A DNA stretch of 64,000 bases from Trichodesmium sp002260545 (GCF_050016015.1 NZ_JBNHEQ010000178.1:1-64000); one strand, 5' to 3'; counted from the first letter of the stretch, positions 37,798-48,516 are shown. A program made the numbers and translations. Notes: generated from the sequence alone by a model not told the origin.

Positions 37798-38797
37798 GTT
37801 GCTTTTCTCCTATATTTTTCAATAATTAAATTATAGCATTTTTCATTAATATAGAGTACAAATATTTGGGTTTAAAGGAAGAAGGAAAAAGTTTTGTAGT
37901 CATGAAGTTAAAACCTCTATAAATTGTAAATATACTCTGATTATATTAGATTATAACAGCTAAATTTTATCAATATTTATTAATAAAAAGATTACAATTA
38001 CGACCCATTCTAATTTAAGATTATAAGTGAACAGAAAAATGTTTTGATGCGAAGGTTTTACCATTCTTTAGAGGTAATTTTTCTACTACATGACCGCATT
38101 TTGAACAAAGCTTTGAAAGGTTTAGCGGAGCTTTCCTCTAGAATGCTAAGCTAACAGAGCAGCTTCCTCTGTAGAAAGAACAGGCACTAGTGGTACTTAG
38201 ACATTTTTTGGCATAAAAACTGCTTCAAAGTCAGTCTAGACAAGGGAATTACGTCAATCCCCTAAAAATTGCTAAAACCCTTGGTAATAAAGGATTTATA
38301 TCTTTTCGACGTAAAAAACTCTCCTTATCTATCTTTGAGCCTATTTTCTACTGCTATTTTGTGTAAGTCCCACTAGGAAAATATCTGTTAATTTTGATTA
38401 ACTTACAACCATATACATCGGCTTTATTATCTAATTGCCTGACTATTTCTCCCAAGTTATCATAACTAATTGCTGTGTGATTTATGACTATATATTTTAT
38501 TACCGAAAATTCAGGTATAAAGCCTCTCAATTCATGGATAAAAAGCGGTGGAGGGATAGGGAGGTTTGCCGCTCTTACAGAGCCGCTCCGCAATTCTAGT
38601 CGCTCCGCGTTTTGCTGGCGCACAACTTTCCTAGGTCATGCTCTGGAAGAGGCACCGGCCATCCCATCCTACCGAAAGCTCCCAAGATAGACCGCTTTTT
38701 CTCTTGAAATAGAAGGCAATAAAGCCGAATTGATTAATTATCAATTATCAATTATCCATTGGTAAGTTTGGTGATGTATGTCAGTTTTTGACATTTG
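37798..38797. other. Gap holding TnpB debris and repeats
   Basis: Contains promoter-side sequence shared with paralog B (37918-38000 versus 39834-39905), TnpB fragments (38041-38484, minus), an interrupted inverted R1 copy and a GC-rich block (38545-38690). Confidence 0.6.
38041..38484 (-). pseudogene. TnpB remnant interrupted by a 255-bp insert
   Basis: On the minus strand, from ~38484 to 38372, the frame reads DNLGEIVRQLDNKADVYGCK and LIKINRYFPS. From 38116 down to ~38041 a second segment reads SKLCSKCGHVVEKLPLKNGK. In TnpB these are contiguous (...DRFFPSSKTCSxCGH...), so 38117-38371 is an insertion. Upstream coding sequence is replaced by an inverted R1 copy. No functional protein is possible. 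Confidence 0.75.
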
Positions 38798-39796
38798 TTA
38801 TTTCAAGGTTTTGAAAATTGTACCATCTGGCATCATAGCTCCTGTTAACTTAGTATTTCGTAAGTCAACCCCATCCAAAATTGCTCCTCTTAAACTAGCC
38901 CCACTTAAGTCAACACCATCAAGATTAGCTTTAGTTAAATTAGTCTTCCACAAATAAGCATTCTGTAAACAAGCGCCACTTAAATCAGCTTGATACAAAT
39001 TAGCTAAATTCAGATTAGCTTTGCTCAAATTAGCTTTACTCAAAACGGCGTCAGATAAATCAGCTCTCATCAAAACTGCGGCACTCAAATCACTAGAAAT
39101 TAATAGAGCATTACTCAGATTAGAACCATTCATAATTGTTGCTTTTAAGTCAGTAAAAATTAAATTAGCTCCACTAAAATTTGTAGCAGTTAAATTTGCA
39201 CCACATAAGTTAGCAAACTTCATTTTAGCACCACTAAAATTCACTCCATTCAAATCCATTCCATGTAAATCTACCTTCATTAAATATGCTTTACTGAGAT
39301 TAACTCCTGTCATAAAAGCACCTTGTATTGATGCTTCATTTAGTCGAGCACCACTCAAATTAGCCCAACAAAGATTAGCATTTTTCAGATTAGCAGAACG
39401 CAAATTAATACCACTAAGATTAGCGCCACAAAGATTAATACCTTCAAGATTAGCAGCTCTCAAATTCACACCAGATAAAATAGCGCCACTTAATTTCGCA
39501 CCACAGACTTTTGACTTAACCAGAAAAGAACCCTGTAGATCGCTTTTTGTCAAGTCAGAATTAACCAGTTGAGCCTTTCCCAATTTGACATATTTCATGT
39601 TAGCCGAGTAGAGAAAAGCATCAGAAAAATTTGATTCATAAAGAAAAGCTTTAGTTAAATCTGCACAAGCCAAAGAAGAACTTTCCAAATTAATTTTTTC
39701 TAGGTGTACACTTTTTAAATTTACCCCGACTAAATTAGTTTGGCGAAAATCTCGTTCTCCTAGGTTATATCGACTCTTTAATTCCTCAGCATTCAT
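38798..39796 (-). CDS. Pentapeptide-repeat protein (paralog B)
   Basis: 332 residues from the ATG at 39796, chosen because AGGAGGAG lies 7 bases upstream; an in-frame ATG at 39835 has no such site. The N-terminal cap MNAEELKSRYNLGERDFRQT is followed by ~60 pentapeptides ending GTIFKTLK. It aligns nearly end to end with paralog A (shared AFLYSANMKYVKLGKAQLVN), so the pair arose by duplication. Small differences include S-K-V-C-G-A in place of S-N-L-S-G-A. Cytosolic; role unknown. Confidence 0.85.
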   Translation of the reverse strand: MNAEELKSRYNLGERDFRQTNLVGVNLKSVHLEKINLESSSLACADLTKAFLYESNFSDAFLYSANMKYVKLGKAQLVNSDLTKSDLQGSFLVKSKVCGAKLSGAILSGVNLRAANLEGINLCGANLSGINLRSANLKNANLCWANLSGARLNEASIQGAFMTGVNLSKAYLMKVDLHGMDLNGVNFSGAKMKFANLCGANLTATNFSGANLIFTDLKATIMNGSNLSNALLISSDLSAAVLMRADLSDAVLSKANLSKANLNLANLYQADLSGACLQNAYLWKTNLTKANLDGVDLSGASLRGAILDGVDLRNTKLTGAMMPDGTIFKTLK

Positions 39797-39959
39797 TTTG
39801 ATCTCCTCCTGCAGTTCCCCATAATTTCTGATCAAATTGTAAATATACTCTAATTATATTCGATTACAATAGATAAATTTTATGAATATTTGTTAATATA
39901 AAGAATCAAAAACAACACCTATTATAATTTAAAATTTTCAGTTAACAGCAACAATATTT

Positions 39960-40799
39960 TTAGGGAAAAGTTGTACCATCAGGCATAATTGCTCCTCTCA
40001 TATCTGCATCTCGTAAATTAGTTTTATTAAGCTTTGCGTCAATCAAAACAGCTTTAACTAAAATTGCCCCTGTCAGATTTGACCAACTTAATTTAGCCCG
40101 AAATAAATTAGCCCCACTGAGATTAGCACCTCGTAAAGTAGTCCAACTAGCATTAGTAGTTCGTAGTTTTGCTCCACTTAAGTTCGCTTCACTCAAAGTC
40201 GCCCCAATAGTAGTAGATTTACTCAAATCAGCTTCACTAAGATTAGAACCACTTAACATAGCTCCACTCAGAATTCCATTTGTCAGGTTTACCTCCTCCA
40301 AAATTGATTCATTCATCAAAGCATTTGTTAAATTAGCAAACTCTAAGTTAGAACCACTTAAAATAGCCCTAATCAAATTAACGCGAATCATTGTAGATTC
40401 ACTCAAATTAGCTTCAGTCAAATTAGCCTGACTTAAATTAGCCTCCGTTAAATTAGCACCCCTTAAATCAGCTTGATTCAAATTAGCTTCTCTAGAATTA
40501 GAACCCCGCAGATTAGCTCCACTCAAATTAGCATTAGTCAAATCAGTTTTCACCAGACTTGTTCCAATCAAATTCGCTTCACTCAAATTCGTTCCATTTA
40601 AAGAAGCATCCCCCAAACTCACCTCTCTGAAATTAACTCCACTGAGGTTAGCATCCTTAAATATCACATTACGGAGGTTTGCCCTAGTAAAATTAGCATT
40701 ACTTAAATCAGCTCCGGTTAAATCAATTCCTACCAAAGTAATACCTTTAAAATTTCTTTCCCCTTCTGCATATTGCTTGAGAAGTTCCTCAGCCTCCAT
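39960..40799 (-). CDS. Pentapeptide-repeat protein (third, divergent)
   Basis: 279 residues. The cap MEAEELLKQYAEGERNFKGI precedes ~50 pentapeptides (LTEANLSQANLTEANLSEST) ending GAIMPDGTTFP, the same terminal motif as the two neighbours. The shared cap and end motif, but a different repeat body, suggest an older relative in the same cluster. All three genes run on the minus strand, 125-1000 bases apart, and need not be one transcript. The ATG at 40799 has AGGCAGAG upstream. Confidence 0.85.
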   Translation of the reverse strand: MEAEELLKQYAEGERNFKGITLVGIDLTGADLSNANFTRANLRNVIFKDANLSGVNFREVSLGDASLNGTNLSEANLIGTSLVKTDLTNANLSGANLRGSNSREANLNQADLRGANLTEANLSQANLTEANLSESTMIRVNLIRAILSGSNLEFANLTNALMNESILEEVNLTNGILSGAMLSGSNLSEADLSKSTTIGATLSEANLSGAKLRTTNASWTTLRGANLSGANLFRAKLSWSNLTGAILVKAVLIDAKLNKTNLRDADMRGAIMPDGTTFP

Positions 40800-42006
40800 T
40801 TACTCTGCCTCAAACTATTTTCTATTTTATATTTTATATTTAAAGCAGGACATTATAGCGCTACGCGCAAGTCAGATAGGGGAGCTGTCGGATTGGCGAC
40901 GAACAGAAGTCAGAAGTCAAAACTAACCCCTGACAATCGTTTGAGCATTTCTAAATCTCCCAGCTCTATTTGCGTACTGCCATACCATAGTTTCATAGTT
41001 TGCACTTCAAAACTTAGTCTAATACCAATTTCATAAAATATTGCTACAGTCACGACATAGGTAATAATTAATAATTACTAGACAGTGCAAAGTTCTGGGA
41101 ATAACTATTGCTAGTTAAGGCTTTCAGCTATCTAAAGGTGAGAAACTTTCCATGGAGAACTGTAGGCTCTGTTAATAATTAATAATTAATAATTAATAAT
41201 TAATAATTAATAATTAATAATTAATAATTACCGAAATATTGTGGGTATGCGCCTCCCCTTTTAAGGGGATAATAAATAAAAATTTTCCTGTTTGTCAATC
41301 CTCTTGTTTTCAAGGAGAGGTAATTCGCGCATTCTTGAACTCTTCTGTCATAGAAGGATTGGCGCTCAAGGAATTTTTTTCTTCGAGACCCGCTCCTACA
41401 GACCCGCTGCCTCTTTTCCTGCGGAATGCTGCGCAAACAGAGGAACTGCGCTTTTCATGTCGGCTCAAGCGCCGAAACGCTTTATATGTTGCGAAGCAAA
41501 ACGCCATCCCATCCTAGGTCATGCTCCGCAAACAACCACTTTTTTTTCCATGAATGGAGAGGCTTTATACCTTAATTTTTCGGTAATTTATAACTTTATT
41601 ATTGTATTAATAAATCACAAGTTAAGATGTATAGCAATGAGCATGAATTTGGTATAAAAAATAAGGAATCAGGAGTGAAGAGGAAATGCCAGTTCTCAAT
41701 TGTCGAAATAAATTCAGTATTTATGCTGAATTTATTCCCTGATGATTTGACTTTAAGCCAAACTAATAAAGATAATTTACACAGTAGAAATACTTGGATA
41801 TTTTCAGTTATTTGTAATACTTTTAATCCTAGAAATTGACGTGGGGAATGTGGGTAATAATCTTCAAAAGTCAAAACTATGACCCCATTGATAAACCAAA
41901 TAGTTTGCAAGACCGAAAACCTTTTTCTTTTTCCAAGAATAAATCCGGGGGCTTGTATACAGTTGATTTTTTTGGTCAAATTAAGATAGTAGAGTCAAAA
42001 AATACT
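40800..42006. other. Repeat-rich gap before ilvD
   Basis: Holds a possible short coding remnant (40911-41007, minus: MKLWYGSTQIELGDLEMLKR), eight or so TAATTAA units (41172-41230), and an R1 copy split by a GC-rich block (41172-41586). The minus frame at 41599-41979 has no recognisable content. Confidence 0.5.
41172..41586 (+). repeat. R1 repeat split by a GC-rich block
   Basis: An (AATTAAT)n tract, then hairpin parts cctcccctttta and ggattggcgc. A ~150-bp GC-rich palindromic block (41385-41535, with cctaggtcatgctccgc) follows, then the R1 tail ccatgaatggagaggcttta and tcggtaa. The block shares cctaggtcatgctc with 38630-38643 and 43994-44007 (inverted). Confidence 0.7.
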
Positions 42007-43692
42007 ATGCCAGAAAATATAAGAAGCCAATTAGTAACTAAAGGAGTACAACGTGCTCCAAACCGAGCCATGCTTAGAGCTGTAGGTTTTGAAGATTCAG
42101 ACTTTACCAAACCAATTATTGGGGTTGCCAATGCCTATAGCACCATTACTCCCTGCAACATGGGCATTAATGATTTGGCCATGCGAGGCATGACCGGAGT
42201 GAAAGAAGCTGGAGGAATGCCACAAATATTTGGGACAATTACCATTAGCGATGGTATTTCTATGGGTACTGAGGGTATGAAATATTCTCTAGTTTCCAGA
42301 GACGTTATTGCTGACTCCATTGAAACAGTTTGTAATGGCCAAACAATGGACGGAGTTCTGGCTATTGGCGGATGTGACAAAAATATGCCAGGAGCAATGA
42401 TAGCGATCGCCCGCATGAACATCCCAGCCATCTTTGTCTATGGTGGTACTATTAAACCAGGCAATTATAATGGTAAAGACTTAACAGTTGTAAGTGCTTT
42501 TGAAGCGGTAGGAGAATATAGTGCTGGAAAAATTGACGAAACAGAATTAACAGCAATAGAACGTAGAGCTTGTCCTGGTGCTGGTTCCTGTGGAGGAATG
42601 TTTACTGCAAATACCATGTCTTCAGCTTTTGAAGCAATGGGAATGAGTCTAATGTACTCCTCAACAATGGCTGCCGAAGATGCAGAAAAAGCAGATAGTA
42701 CAGAAAAATCAGCTCATGTATTAGTAGAAGCTATTCGGAAACAAATTTTACCTCGTCAAATTATTACTCGCAAAGCCATCGAAAATGCAATTTCAGTAAT
42801 CATGGCTGTAGGGGGTTCCACCAATGCAGTGTTACACTTCTTAGCAATAGCTCATGCTGCGGATGTGGAATTATCTATTGATGATTTTGAAACTATTAGG
42901 GCAAGAGTACCTGTATTGTGTGACCTGAAACCAAGTGGTAGATATGTTACTACAAATTTGCATCAAGCAGGTGGCATACCTTTAGTAATGAAAATGCTCC
43001 TAGAACATGACCTACTCCACCCAGATGCTTTAACTATAACTGGTAAAACTATTGCGGAACAGTTAGCAGATGTACCTTCTCAACCACCTGCAAACCAAGA
43101 TGTGATTCGCCCTTGGGATAATCCCATGTATGCTCAAGGACACTTAGCTATCTTAAAAGGAAATCTAGCAACTGAGGGAGCCGTTGCTAAAATTACAGGA
43201 GTTAAGAACCCAGAAATAACAGGTCCAGCAAGAGTTTTTGAATCAGAGGAAGCTTGCCTAGAAGCAATATTAGCAGGCAAAATTCAAGCAGGAGATATTA
43301 TAGTAGTTCGTTATGAAGGTCCGAAAGGTGGACCAGGAATGCGGGAAATGTTGGCACCAACTTCCGCTATTATTGGTGCTGGTTTAGGAGATAAAGTAGG
43401 ATTGATTACTGATGGTAGGTTTTCTGGTGGTACTTACGGTATGGTAGTTGGTCATGTAGCTCCAGAAGCAGCAGTAGGTGGAGCGATCGCTCTAATCAAA
43501 GAAGGAGACATGATTACTATAGATGCTCATAAGCGTTTACTACAGTTAAATATTTCTGATGAGGAACTAGAAAAGCGTCGTGAAGTATGGGAACCACCGA
43601 CACCCCGATATACTAGAGGTGTATTGGCTAAGTATGCTAAGTTAGTTTCCTCTAGCAGTGTTGGAGCAGTAACTGACTCTGGATTAGATTGA
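42007..43692 (+). CDS. ilvD: Dihydroxy-acid dehydratase
   Basis: 561 residues from ATG 42007 (MPENIRSQLVTKGVQRAPNR), the usual IlvD length. The open frame reaches back to 41836, but those 57 codons are not IlvD-like. Iron-sulfur cysteines lie in IGGCDKNMPGAM (residue ~120) and ACPGAGSCGGMFTANTMS (~190). The C-terminal domain contains GRFSGGTYGMVVGHVAPEA. It converts 2,3-dihydroxy-isovalerate and -methylvalerate to the 2-oxo acids for valine, leucine and isoleucine. It stands alone with ~1 kb of repeats after it. Confidence 0.97.
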   Translation: MPENIRSQLVTKGVQRAPNRAMLRAVGFEDSDFTKPIIGVANAYSTITPCNMGINDLAMRGMTGVKEAGGMPQIFGTITISDGISMGTEGMKYSLVSRDVIADSIETVCNGQTMDGVLAIGGCDKNMPGAMIAIARMNIPAIFVYGGTIKPGNYNGKDLTVVSAFEAVGEYSAGKIDETELTAIERRACPGAGSCGGMFTANTMSSAFEAMGMSLMYSSTMAAEDAEKADSTEKSAHVLVEAIRKQILPRQIITRKAIENAISVIMAVGGSTNAVLHFLAIAHAADVELSIDDFETIRARVPVLCDLKPSGRYVTTNLHQAGGIPLVMKMLLEHDLLHPDALTITGKTIAEQLADVPSQPPANQDVIRPWDNPMYAQGHLAILKGNLATEGAVAKITGVKNPEITGPARVFESEEACLEAILAGKIQAGDIIVVRYEGPKGGPGMREMLAPTSAIIGAGLGDKVGLITDGRFSGGTYGMVVGHVAPEAAVGGAIALIKEGDMITIDAHKRLLQLNISDEELEKRREVWEPPTPRYTRGVLAKYAKLVSSSSVGAVTDSGLD

Positions 43693-44741
43693 CATACTCC
43701 CGACGTTGCGCGTTCCGCGACAACGCGGTATTCTTCGGTCTGGTCAACCCTGACCGCTGCGCGTGACAGAGGTGATGTCCTCCCCCTGTGTTGGTAACAA
43801 GAAAGGACTATTTTAGTGATAATATCTGTAATTGTCAATAGCTATAATAGTAGATAAAATTAGGACGAACCACACAGATAACGCCCGGCTTTCCCATACG
43901 ACGCTCCCCTAATAGCTGCCGCACTTGCTCCGCCTTTTCGTATAGGGAATGCTCCGCTTTCTATGTCGGCGACAGCCGAAGTGCGTTTGCGGAGCATGAC
44001 CTAGGATAGTTGTGCGCTAGCAAAACAGGAGAGCGCGGGACTTCCCGCCGGGGGAGTTAAAATTTAGGGCGTTGCTGAAGGATGGGTATTTAGATTATGC
44101 AACGCCAAATTTAGTAGATATATCCAGAAAAGAGGGACTATTAGGGACGTTGCATGCAACGTCCACACAGACTATGGGGAAATAATTGATGATTTATACA
44201 CGATAATTGATTTTATTTTTTATTATTGGAGATATTTAGTTAATAATTATCAAGTTTTGCTTTGATAGTAATGGTATATTGAGCAGCGGCGTTGGTGAAT
44301 GATTGTATGATTTTTAGGAATCAGGAGTCAGAATTCAGGAATTAGTAATTAGTAGTTAAAACAGCTTTTTTACTTACTATCAATCTTACTCCGATACGAA
44401 TTTCATAGCTTATTTCACCAATGCCATTGAGCAGCAAATTCTAAGAGTTATGAGTAAAATTAAATAAAGCTACTATAGAAATCCTCAGTTTCAGCTTATA
44501 TAACTTGAAGCTAAGAATGTTACCTACTCTGGTTATAAAAATAATCAGGGCAATTTTAAGTAATACCATTTTGATCAAAGAATGTTACAAATAATTAGGT
44601 GAATGGCAGAAGTCATCAGAAGTCAGAACTCAGAAGGCAGAAGTTGTTTTTGTAACGGGTATAGCGTGTTAATTATTCATACTTTTTTACTTCTCCCTCA
44701 CTCCCCTACTCCCTACTCCCTATTCCCTACTACCTATAGTT
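43693..44741. other. Repeat-rich gap between ilvD and the PBP gene
   Basis: Contains GC-rich palindromic blocks (43693-43800, 43890-44050), hairpin ggcgttgc...gcaacgcc (44068-44106), the perfect palindrome at 44145-44164 and a pyrimidine heptanucleotide tract (44694-44735). No gene. Confidence 0.6.
44145..44164. repeat. Perfect palindrome GGACGTTGCATGCAACGTCC
   Basis: Twenty-base perfect palindrome with one near-copy (31744-31763) and one interrupted copy (33574-33647) in this window. Confidence 0.8.
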
Positions 44742-47030
44742 ATGAATTATTCTCAGCCTCCTCGTAATCCTCAAACTCTCTTGGGTAGTATTACCCAGGT
44801 GGTGAAAACTATTCATGCTAGTGTCAACTTTTCTCGACTAGCACTGAGACCTAATGCTAAAGTACCTGAAATATGGATAGAGGAAGCAGAAACTACTCCA
44901 ACCAAAAAATATTCTCTTCTGGGCGATCGCTATTTACTCGGACGCTCCTCCCAAGCTTGTGATATTGTCATTCGTAATCCTCTAATTAGCAAAATTCATC
45001 TGTCTATCTCAAGAAACCCAAATGGAGCTAACGCCCCTTACATAATAAAAGATGAAAACTCTGCTAATGGTATCTACAATGGGAAAAAACAGATTTCTAG
45101 TCTGGCTTTACGTCATGGCGATATCTTAACTTTAGGACCACCTGCATTAGCTGATGCTGTTAAAGTTCGTTATATCCATCCTCCTGCATGGTACATTCAA
45201 GTCCTTCGTTATGGTTTCTTTGGCATTTCAGGATTCACTGCTTTAGTCAGTTTAATCATTCTACTTGAATGGACAAAATTTCAGGTAGACCCCCTACCCA
45301 ACCCAATTACTGGCCCAGTAGTCATCTATGCTCGTGATGGACAAACACCTCTACGTCCAGCTTATAGAAATTCCCATTATGAATTAGGACGGATCTCTAA
45401 ATTTTCTAAATATTTACCAGATGCAGTAATTGCTTCTGAGGATAGTCGCTTTTATTGGCATATCGGCGTAGACCCCATCGGAATTTTAAGAGCAATATTG
45501 ACAAATTTACGTTCGGATGGTATACGCGAGGGAGGTAGTACAGTTACCCAGCAGTTAGCAAGGAGTATATTTCGAGATTATGTAGGTACAGAAGATTCTG
45601 CTGGTCGGAAATTACGAGAGGCAATAGTAGCTCTCAAGATAGAAGCTTTTTATAGTAAAGAAGATTTATTATTAGCCTATCTAAATAAAGTTTATTTAGG
45701 ATTAGATTTATATGGATTTGAAGATGCTGCAAGATTTTATTTTGGTAAAAGCGCAACAGATTTAACTTTATCAGAAGCAGCAACATTAGTAGGAATTTTA
45801 CCCGCACCTAATAGTTTTAATCCAGTACAAAATTATCAAAAAGCTATACAACAAAGAGATGGGGTTCTTTATCGAATGCTTACTTTAGGTATGATTAACC
45901 AACAAGAAGCAGATAGAGCTAGGCGATCGCGTATAGAAATTAATCCGAAAGCTAAAGAAATTATCCAAAGTACAATAGCACCCTATTATTACAGTTATGT
46001 ATTTAGGGAACTAGAAGATTTATTAGGAGAAGACTTAGCTAGAGAAGGAAATTTTGTTGTTCAAACAGCTTTAAACCCTGAAATTCAAACTCATGCAGAA
46101 ACAACTTTGCAAGATAGCATTAATAACGTTGGTTCTTATGCGAACTTTTCTCAAGGTGCTATAGTCACAATAGATTCTAGGAATGGGGAAGTTATCGCTA
46201 TGACTGGAGGTGCAGATTACCAAAAAAGTCAATTTAACCGGGCAACTCAAGCACAACGTCAACCAGGTTCTACTTTTAAAGTCTTTGCTTATGCTGCTGC
46301 CATAGAAAGGGGAATACCACCAACAAAATTATATTCTTGTAATTCCCTAAGATGGATGGGTGTGAGTTACGACGGTTGTCAACGCCGTAACGGGAATACA
46401 AATATGTATACAGGTATGGCACTTTCTGAGAATGTAGTAGCTTTGCGAGTCGCTCGACAGGTAGGTTTAGATAGAGTGGTAAGAATGGCAAGGCGTTTAG
46501 GAATTAAGTCTAAGTTAAATGCTGTACCTGGGTTGATTTTAGGTCAAAGTGAAGTTAATGTCTTAGAAATGACAGGTGCTTATGGAGTATTTGCTAATCG
46601 TGGAGTGGCGAATAAACCCCATACTATTAGGAAAATTATAGATAGTAGTGATTGTGGCGATCGCAATAATATTTACACTTGTCGCTGCATTTATTCTTAT
46701 AACCCAGACCCAAATTGTGAAAACCCTCAAGGAGATATTCAAGCTAACCGCCCTATTCTGCAACCATACATAGCACAAAGAATGACTCAAATGCTCCAAG
46801 GAGTTGTGCAATTTGGTACAGGTGGTAGTGCTAATCTAGGATTAGGAGAAGCGGGTAAAACTGGTACAACTAATAGAGCAGTAGATTTATGGTTTATTGG
46901 ATATATTCCTAACCAAAGTATAGTTACAGGAATTTGGTTAGGAAATGATGATAACTCTCCTACTTATGGCAGCAGTGGACAAGCTGCCCAGTTATGGGGA
47001 AATTATATGCAAAAGGTTGTAGGGAATTAA
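44742..47030 (+). CDS. Class A penicillin-binding protein with N-terminal FHA domain
   Basis: 762 residues. An FHA phosphothreonine-binding domain (residues ~55-130; GDRYLLGRSSQACDIVIRNP) is followed by one membrane helix (~152-175). The GT51 glycosyltransferase domain has catalytic ASEDSRFYWHIGVD (~230) and GGSTVTQQLARS (~265). The transpeptidase domain has active-site Ser in PGSTFK (~508), SEN (~564) and KTGTTN (~707). It polymerises and cross-links peptidoglycan at the outer face of the plasma membrane, while the FHA domain faces the cytosol and could link activity to Ser/Thr kinases (inference). FHA-PBP fusions occur in cyanobacteria. All catalytic motifs are intact. Confidence 0.94.
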   Translation: MNYSQPPRNPQTLLGSITQVVKTIHASVNFSRLALRPNAKVPEIWIEEAETTPTKKYSLLGDRYLLGRSSQACDIVIRNPLISKIHLSISRNPNGANAPYIIKDENSANGIYNGKKQISSLALRHGDILTLGPPALADAVKVRYIHPPAWYIQVLRYGFFGISGFTALVSLIILLEWTKFQVDPLPNPITGPVVIYARDGQTPLRPAYRNSHYELGRISKFSKYLPDAVIASEDSRFYWHIGVDPIGILRAILTNLRSDGIREGGSTVTQQLARSIFRDYVGTEDSAGRKLREAIVALKIEAFYSKEDLLLAYLNKVYLGLDLYGFEDAARFYFGKSATDLTLSEAATLVGILPAPNSFNPVQNYQKAIQQRDGVLYRMLTLGMINQQEADRARRSRIEINPKAKEIIQSTIAPYYYSYVFRELEDLLGEDLAREGNFVVQTALNPEIQTHAETTLQDSINNVGSYANFSQGAIVTIDSRNGEVIAMTGGADYQKSQFNRATQAQRQPGSTFKVFAYAAAIERGIPPTKLYSCNSLRWMGVSYDGCQRRNGNTNMYTGMALSENVVALRVARQVGLDRVVRMARRLGIKSKLNAVPGLILGQSEVNVLEMTGAYGVFANRGVANKPHTIRKIIDSSDCGDRNNIYTCRCIYSYNPDPNCENPQGDIQANRPILQPYIAQRMTQMLQGVVQFGTGGSANLGLGEAGKTGTTNRAVDLWFIGYIPNQSIVTGIWLGNDDNSPTYGSSGQAAQLWGNYMQKVVGN

Positions 47031-47165
47031 TGAAGTCAGAAGTTGTTTTTATAATGAGTATTTTGAGCAACTCTAACTAAGTCAGAAGTAATACCATGTC
47101 CGGATAATTAGTTATGAAAACACTTCTTTCTCCTGACTTCTCCCTAATTATTGTGATACACTTAT

Positions 47166-47909
47166 TTATTTCCCTGAATATTTATCCACAGACAACAATA
47201 AACCATGTCCGTTGTCCTCTCCTAAATACCACAGTAACTTGAGAGTGGTAAGGTCGAAATGTGCTGCTAACTTCGACATCACTTCCAGAGACAGTGGGAA
47301 GCGATCGTTAAACACCCGATAAAAAAAGACAAATTCTCCCCCAGGTGCTAATACTCGTCCTATCTGCTCGATCGCCCGAAACACTAGATCATCATTCCTT
47401 AAGATTCCTATTTCGTAGGAATCTGCTTCCATCTGGCGATCGATCGAACGACTGGGAAACGACATAAAAACTAAATCATATGATTGGTCTTTTTCTTCCA
47501 CACATAAATCTTGTACCTTCACCTCATCTTGTTCTCGAATTAGAAGATTATTTTTTAGTGGCATAATATTGGGATGAAGGTCGGAAAACACCACTTTATT
47601 ACTGTCTTTAAAAAGGCAACACAAACCAATAACTCCACAACCACATCCGAGATCGAGTACCCTTTTGCCCTTGGCATCAATTATTTTGTTTAAAATACCG
47701 CTCATAAAAGCTTGAGCGGCTATACCACCATAGGGGTTAAAAACTCCTTTAGGAACTAGAACATCAAAAATTGGTTGATCTTGAAATAAAATAGTAATTT
47801 CTCGGTCTTTTGATGAAAGTTCTTCGTGAAATTTTAGATAATCTTTTCGGTCGTATTTCAGTGCTTGTTCCTCTTTGAAAAGAATTTTAACATCTTCTTG
47901 TCGAATCAT
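47166..47909 (-). CDS. Class I SAM-dependent methyltransferase
   Basis: 247 residues. SAM-binding motif I VLDLGCGCGVIGLCC lies at residues ~76-90 and the acidic motif II VVFSDLHPN at ~100. The region where N6/protein-glutamine methylases carry NPPY reads FMSFPS here, so the target is not the usual base or glutamine type. A C-terminal strand is LAPGGEFVFFYRVFND. RsmC/PrmC-like in layout, with substrate unknown. AAGGAAG lies 8 bases before the ATG at 47909. Monocistronic in appearance. Confidence 0.8.
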   Translation of the reverse strand: MIRQEDVKILFKEEQALKYDRKDYLKFHEELSSKDREITILFQDQPIFDVLVPKGVFNPYGGIAAQAFMSGILNKIIDAKGKRVLDLGCGCGVIGLCCLFKDSNKVVFSDLHPNIMPLKNNLLIREQDEVKVQDLCVEEKDQSYDLVFMSFPSRSIDRQMEADSYEIGILRNDDLVFRAIEQIGRVLAPGGEFVFFYRVFNDRFPLSLEVMSKLAAHFDLTTLKLLWYLGEDNGHGLLLSVDKYSGK

Positions 47910-48516
47910 TTTTACTTCCTTTAATTAGATTAAATTATAGCACTTTTCAGATTGATAAACCACATAGTCACAAACAAAACCTTATAGAGACATTTCAATG
48001 GAATGTCCCTACTGTGGTCTACCCAAATGAAAACTGCTGTATTAAATTGGGTTTTGGTGAATTAAGGTATGATATCAAATCCGGTAGCATTGGTGTAATT
48101 AGATAAGGAGTCAGGAGTAGTAGGGGCAAATGGCCATTCGCCCCTCCTGTACGGGCGAATGGAAGAGAATTTAGAAAGATTTGGCAATGACTGAAGATGG
48201 AACATTTTTTTATATCGAATTAAGCGGATTTGATATGATTTTAGAAAATAGCGATCGCTGTGAATATCTATAGAAGCTATTTGGTATCTCCAGAAAAGAG
48301 GGAGTAGGGAATAGGGAATAGGGATTAGGGGGGAAAGAATTGATGTATATACTAGGATACCGGAGCATGATTTTTGATTATTGTTTATGTCTATAATGTA
48401 TCAATACCACAGATGTTGATTTTTGAGGAGTGGAATTCTCTGTGAGAATTAGGCTAGCTAGAGAAATTGTTCATTAATGGATAATTACCTGGTGGTTAAA
48501 ACCGTAAGGGAATTGA

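Noticed and set aside
39021..39572. 183-codon plus frame
   Set aside because: Antisense shadow of pentapeptide paralog B.
41836..42006. 57-codon N-terminal extension of ilvD
   Set aside because: Not IlvD-like; the conserved start MPENIRSQLVTKG is at 42007 and gives the normal length.
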